Assembly (NCBI GenBank): GCA_964600075.1
Contig: CAZRIE010000089.1
Span: 1 to 17,609, forward strand
Direction: 5' to 3'
Length of the DNA: 17,609 nucleotides
Source: CAZRIE01 sp964600075
GTDB taxonomy: Bacteria; Bacteroidota; Bacteroidia; Flavobacteriales; Flavobacteriaceae
In this document: positions 14,415 to 17,609 of the stretch, one piece after another
How positions within the stretch are numbered: position 1 is the stretch's first letter
Layout of the letters: the number at the start of each line of letters is the position of its first letter
Translations under genes and position numbers: made by a program
The notes under the pieces: generated by a model
What the model saw: only the letters and a program-made list of their open reading frames with translations
What the model was told of the DNA's origin: nothing
Databases searched by the model: none

Positions 14415-14868
14415 GAATATATATGGGCGCTCTCGCGGAATGTTCCATTTATTTACGTTTTAAAATTATAGCAGGGATTGTATGAAGGTGTTAAATTAAT
14501 ATTAAATCGAGCTTAAAACTGTCCATGATGCTCGATAACTTATTTCCCCCTTTGTTTAATGTGCCCGACTCTTTCTTTTGTGATAGGTTCATTTCTAAGC
14601 AGTTGTGAATAGATTTAATAGTTTGTAGTCTGTACGACTATTGATGAAATTGGTGCTTAAACTTGATGTTAGGCCTTGAAAGTTTTTTTAAAGGTAATGT
14701 TGCAACCGTCCCCTATTTTTGACATGAAATTTTTGTTATAGATTAAATAAACTGATTTAGAGAAGCCCTACAGCATAATTGATTCTATTTTTAGATAGAT
14801 ACAATGGCTTTTAATTGGAATACCTTATTTTTAGGTTTAATAATAGCATGAGCGTCACGTGAAATTCT
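14415..14868. other. 454-bp AT-rich gap before kmo, no clear gene
   Basis: Stops occur frequently in all frames and I recognise no gene or gene remnant. It contains a full -7 box match TATTTTTG at 14714-14721, 147 bases before kmo, followed by a five-codon ORF (MKFLL, 14724-14741), and a 15-codon ORF MAFNWNTLFLGLIIA at 14804-14851. A partial box TAGGTTTA lies at 14832-14839, about 29 bases before the kmo ATG. A short inverted repeat TAGTC-n5-GACTA occurs at 14626-14640. The kmo leader could therefore be long, or the region could hide a small RNA. Confidence 0.4.
14714..14721 (+). promoter_or_regulatory. Orphan -7 box (TATTTTTG) upstream of kmo
   Basis: A full TAnnTTTG match within the gene-free stretch, 147 bases before kmo. 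If active it would give kmo a long leader or start a small RNA. AT-rich DNA makes chance matches likely. Confidence 0.3.
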
Positions 14869-16209
14869 ATGACACAAAATCCTAAAAACATTGCCATTAC
14901 TGGCTCAGGTCTTGTTGGGTCTTTATTGGCTATCTACCTCAAAAAATTGGGTCACAATATTACCGTCTTCGATAGAAGGCCCGATATTCGAAACATTGAC
15001 TTCTCGGGGCGATCCATTAATCTCGCGATGAGCAACCGCGGATGGAGGGCATTGAAAGAGGTAGGTATTGAAGTGGAAATCAAAAAAATCGCAATTCCTC
15101 TAGATAAGCGCGCTATGCACGTTATCGGCAAACCCATGTATTTTCAAAAATACGGAAAAGAGGGAGAAGCCATTTGGTCTATTTCAAGAGGTGTGCTGAA
15201 CAAGCGCATGATCGACCTTGCCGAAGGGGCAGGTGTAGAGTTTCGATTTGAGGAGAAGGTCTGGGATGTTGACTTGCCCGAAGCCAAACTGTTTACAGGG
15301 GAAACCGAAAAAAGTGCTTGGAAGGAATATGATTACGATATTATCTTCGGTTGTGACGGTGCCTTTTCGCGCATTCGACATAAAATGCAACGCCGCAGCC
15401 GATTCAACTACTCGCAAGAGTTTATCGATGTCGGATACAAAGAACTATCCATTCCTCCGAACCCGGATGGCTCTCATAAATTAGATAAACATTCTTTTCA
15501 TATTTGGCCAAGAGGGAAGTTTATGTTAATTGCTATGCCAAACATAGACGGGAGTTTTACCTGTACGCTTTTTATGCCCTTTGAGGGGGAGATTTCTTTT
15601 GAAAATATCAAAACAAAAGAAGAAGCGAAAACATTTTTTCTGACCTACTTTCCCAATGTGATGCAAGTTATAGAAGATCTTCTGGAAGATTTTTTCAGAA
15701 ACCCCACTAGCGCGATGGTTACGATGAAGTGCTACCCTTGGACGTACTGGGACAAAGTCGCGCTTGTCGGTGATTCGGCACATGCTGTGGTTCCGTTTTA
15801 CGGACAGGGAATGAATGCCGGTTTTGAGGATATTTATATGCTAAACAAAATAGTAGCGAAGCATGGAGATGATTGGGAAGCTATTTTTCAGGAATATCAA
15901 AAGGAAAGAAAGCCCAACGCAGATGCCATTGCGGAATTGAGTTACCGAAATTTTATGGAAATGAGCAGTAAAACTGCGGACCCCAAATTTCTACTTCAAA
16001 AGAAAATCGAAAAACGTTTTGCTGCCAAACACCCTGATAAATGGTTGCCGGTCTATAGTCGAGTCACGTTTTCCGACCGCCCATATGCTGAGGCTTTGGC
16101 AGAAGGCGATGCTCAAGAACACATTATGAAAACCATAATGCAGTTACCCAATATCGAAGAAAAATGGGACAGTATTGAAATAGAAGAGAAAATTTTGTCT
16201 TTGCTTTAA
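14869..16209 (+). CDS. kmo: Kynurenine 3-monooxygenase
   Basis: A 446-residue FAD enzyme that hydroxylates L-kynurenine to 3-hydroxykynurenine with NADPH and oxygen. The Rossmann FAD motif is TGSGLVGSLLA (G12, G14, G17) with the acidic D35 at the end of strand two (TVFDRR). The DG motif is FGCDGAFSRIRHKM (D163, G164). The third FAD motif is VALVGDSAHAVVPFYGQGMNAGFEDIYML (300-326 region; G301, D302). The stretch GRSINLAMSNRG (47-58) is characteristic of KMO rather than other flavin hydroxylases. No C-terminal membrane anchor of the mitochondrial type is obvious. Its product is the substrate for the kynU enzyme encoded earlier in the window. Its 3' end overlaps the opposing DUF4174 gene by 4 bases. 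Confidence 0.94.
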   Translation: MTQNPKNIAITGSGLVGSLLAIYLKKLGHNITVFDRRPDIRNIDFSGRSINLAMSNRGWRALKEVGIEVEIKKIAIPLDKRAMHVIGKPMYFQKYGKEGEAIWSISRGVLNKRMIDLAEGAGVEFRFEEKVWDVDLPEAKLFTGETEKSAWKEYDYDIIFGCDGAFSRIRHKMQRRSRFNYSQEFIDVGYKELSIPPNPDGSHKLDKHSFHIWPRGKFMLIAMPNIDGSFTCTLFMPFEGEISFENIKTKEEAKTFFLTYFPNVMQVIEDLLEDFFRNPTSAMVTMKCYPWTYWDKVALVGDSAHAVVPFYGQGMNAGFEDIYMLNKIVAKHGDDWEAIFQEYQKERKPNADAIAELSYRNFMEMSSKTADPKFLLQKKIEKRFAAKHPDKWLPVYSRVTFSDRPYAEALAEGDAQEHIMKTIMQLPNIEEKWDSIEIEEKILSLL

Positions 16210-16643
16210 GACTTTCCTGATTTCCTCATTTCTGCGCGCCGCATGGGCATGCCATCAATAAGAGTGAAAATAGTCTCGGGGTCAACTTGAAACTCCTCTC
16301 TCATCTTTACGCCTCCATCTTTTCCGATGAGCAAAGTTCCTCTGAAACCCTGTTGAATATCTAAATTCTTTCGCAAACGTTGCGCATTCATCTCCGAAGA
16401 TTCTCCATTAGCTCGATAAACGACATTTTTCGTAACAAGAAAAATAATCAGATTCCGATCTGCCAAAGCTTCTTTGTCTGCGGTGAATACTTGTAATTGT
16501 GATTGTAGGGCTTCGGAATCTATTGCGACATCCGCCAAAACCAAAACTCTGTTTTTCCATCGATAATCATCAAGACTTTGGGCATTCATTTGGTGACAAG
16601 TCGAAAGCGTTAGTAGTAAAAGTAAAAAACCGGTTAACTGCAT
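16206..16643 (-). CDS. DUF4174 domain protein, secreted
   Basis: A 145-residue exported protein. The signal peptide (about 1-21) ends near MNA-QS. The mature part starts SLDDYRWKNRVLVLAD (23-38), the usual opening of the DUF4174 family, and continues with DRNLIIFLVTKN and GTLLIGKDGGVKMREE, resembling the thioredoxin-like strand pattern noted for this family but without a CxxC pair. C16 lies inside the signal peptide and is not part of a standard lipobox. The only ATG near the signal is at 16643. No promoter box is visible, so it may depend on read-through past the hairpin at 16678-16702. Function unknown. Confidence 0.8.
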   Translation of the reverse strand: MQLTGFLLLLLTLSTCHQMNAQSLDDYRWKNRVLVLADVAIDSEALQSQLQVFTADKEALADRNLIIFLVTKNVVYRANGESSEMNAQRLRKNLDIQQGFRGTLLIGKDGGVKMREEFQVDPETIFTLIDGMPMRRAEMRKSGKS

Positions 16644-16677
16644 ATGATGATTTTTACTTGTTAATATAACAAAAAAA

Positions 16678-16702
16678 AGCCATCCACTAAAAGAGGATGG
16701 CT
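16678..16702 (-). terminator. Intrinsic terminator of the zinc-ribbon-family gene
   Basis: Read on the minus strand, AGCCATCC (16702-16695) pairs with GGATGGCT (16685-16678) across a 9-base loop, followed by eight T at 16678-16671. It is 22 bases beyond the stop of the gene at 16724 and should end the nif3-like/zinc-ribbon-like transcript. Confidence 0.8.
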
Positions 16703-16723
16703 CGCTATATTACTATGGTTGCG

Positions 16724-17503
16724 CTAAAGTTTTGCAAACATTTTTTCCATTTTTTCCTGTTCTTCTTCCGCTAAAACCGGGTCTACTAAGATTCTACCGC
16801 TATGTTCGTCGGTAATGATTTTCTTTCGAGAAGCGATTTCTACTTGAACCTGTGGTGGAATAGTAAAGAAAGAACCACCGGAAGCACCTCTTTCGATAGG
16901 TACTACGGCCAAGCCGTTCTTTACGTTGTTTCGAATGCGCGCATAGGCCTTGACCAAACGTTCTTCGATTCCATTTTGGTATTTTTCCGACTCGTTTAAA
17001 AGTGCCTTTTCTTCTTTTTCGGTCTCCGCCAAAATAGCATCAAGCTCACTTTTTTTATGTTTCAAATGCGATTCGCGTTCGTTTAAGCGCTCTTTGGTCT
17101 CTGAGACTACTTCTTTTTTCTGCTCTATTTGCGCCTTGTACTCTTTGATGTTCTTTTCGGCCAATTGAATCTCAAGTTCTTGAAACTCTAGCTCTTTACT
17201 GATAGAATTGAACTCTCTGCTATTGCGAACATTTTTCTGTTGCTCCGTATATTTTTTAATAAGTGCTTTAGCTTCTTCAACTAAGTTCTTTTTTGCACCG
17301 ATTTCAAAATTGATGTTTTCTAAATCGGTCTTCAACTTGTCCATTCTGGTTTTAAGGCCGAGTACATCATCTTCCAAATCCTCAACTTCCAGTGGCAGTT
17401 CGCCGCGTACATTTCGTATTTCATCTACCCTTGAATCTATCAATTGTAGGTCATACAATGCCCTTAATTTTTGCTCTACCGTTGCGTCTTCTTTTTTTGC
17501 CAT
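16724..17503 (-). CDS. C4 zinc-ribbon family coiled-coil protein lacking all cysteines
   Basis: A 259-residue protein. Residues about 9-180 are a long charged coiled coil (repeated E/K/L heptad-like sequence, with KNVRNSREFNSISKEL at 90-105 as the conserved hairpin). The C-terminal part, RNNVKNGLAVVPIERGASGGSFF through HSGRILVD (191-241), aligns with the C4-type zinc ribbon of this family (usual form GaCGGCf ... CxxCGRIL). The four expected cysteines are S208, S211, D232 and S235, and the protein contains no cysteine at all, so it should not bind zinc in the usual way. Six bases separate it from the upstream Nif3-like stop, pointing to one operon. It ends at an intrinsic terminator. Role unknown, possibly nucleic-acid or scaffold-related. 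Confidence 0.88.
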   Translation of the reverse strand: MAKKEDATVEQKLRALYDLQLIDSRVDEIRNVRGELPLEVEDLEDDVLGLKTRMDKLKTDLENINFEIGAKKNLVEEAKALIKKYTEQQKNVRNSREFNSISKELEFQELEIQLAEKNIKEYKAQIEQKKEVVSETKERLNERESHLKHKKSELDAILAETEKEEKALLNESEKYQNGIEERLVKAYARIRNNVKNGLAVVPIERGASGGSFFTIPPQVQVEIASRKKIITDEHSGRILVDPVLAEEEQEKMEKMFAKL

Positions 17504-17509
17504 AAATTC

Positions 17510-17609
17510 TTATAAATACTTGATGGGATTGGTTTTACTTTCCGATAAACGGACTGCAAAATTAGGAATTTTTTTCGTAAGATAATCAACTAAAAGGTTT
17601 TTTGTAAAC
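17510..17609 (-). CDS. Nif3-like (YbgI/DUF34) protein, C-terminal end only
   Basis: The last 33 codons of a gene entering from the right edge. The residues FTKNLLVDYLTKKIPNF followed by AVRLSESKTNPIKYL and a TAA at 17512-17510 match the C-terminus I recall for Nif3-like dinuclear-metal hexameric proteins of Flavobacteriia (ending ...NTNPI.Y). In that group this gene typically precedes the zinc-ribbon-family gene, as here, with 6 bases between them. The metal-binding residues lie outside the window, so the call rests on the tail and the gene order. Confidence 0.75.
   Translation of the reverse strand, partial: FTKNLLVDYLTKKIPNFAVRLSESKTNPIKYL

Noticed and set aside
17208..17585. 125-codon plus-strand frame, serine/leucine-rich
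   Set aside because: It is antisense to the coiled-coil gene and the Nif3-like end; its Ser/Phe/Leu content is what the reverse of a Glu/Lys-rich coiled coil gives.
1..17609. CRISPR array, tRNA/rRNA genes, insertion sequences, phage genes, toxin-antitoxin pairs
   Set aside because: Looked for on both strands; no regular repeat-spacer pattern, RNA gene, transposase or matching short gene pair was recognised.

Overview
The window looks like chromosomal DNA of a marine-type Flavobacteriaceae (Bacteroidota). Three things point there: Bacteroidota -7 promoter boxes (TAnnTTTG) recur in front of genes on both strands, Shine-Dalgarno sequences are mostly missing, and many products are families typical of Flavobacteriia (DUF6702, CarboxypepD_reg-like, cysteine-less 'zinc ribbon' protein, kynurenine pathway enzymes). 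The genus cannot be fixed from the sequence. I found no rRNA, tRNA, CRISPR array, insertion sequence or prophage gene.

Left part (1-5708): a minus-strand gene for a secreted protein is cut by the window edge and followed by a 346-bp gap. Then comes a plus-strand run of three tandem paralogues carrying a carboxypeptidase-regulatory-like domain, a DUF6702 protein and a large secreted M1 metallopeptidase. All five products have export signals, so this is a cell-envelope block.

Middle (5709-7875): a long-stem terminator/repeat precedes tatA, which overlaps a PAP2-family phosphatase gene. A minus-strand O-methyltransferase runs tail-to-tail into the PAP2 gene with a 35-bp overlap. A GNAT acetyltransferase is transcribed divergently from the methyltransferase.

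Kynurenine and accessory part (7876-16209): kynureninase (kynU) and kynurenine 3-monooxygenase (kmo), consecutive steps from kynurenine to 3-hydroxyanthranilate, lie on the same strand but 5.6 kb apart. Between them are a 52-residue lipoprotein ORF, a lipoprotein YtcJ-like amidohydrolase, a frameshifted response-regulator remnant (minus strand), an MFS transporter, a minus-strand lipoprotein and a stand-alone clpP with a strong terminator. A 454-bp AT-rich stretch without a convincing gene precedes kmo.

Right part (16206-17609, all minus strand): a DUF4174 protein convergent with kmo, then a coiled-coil protein of the C4 zinc-ribbon family with no cysteines, and the 3' end of a Nif3-like gene 6 bp upstream of it. 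The last two are probably one operon ending at the hairpin at 16678-16702.

I do not see a clearly new multi-gene system. The observations most worth checking are the envelope paralogue array, the cysteine-free zinc-ribbon homologue, the response-regulator pseudogene, the interrupted kynurenine locus and a dispersed CCTGTCAGG-type repeat.
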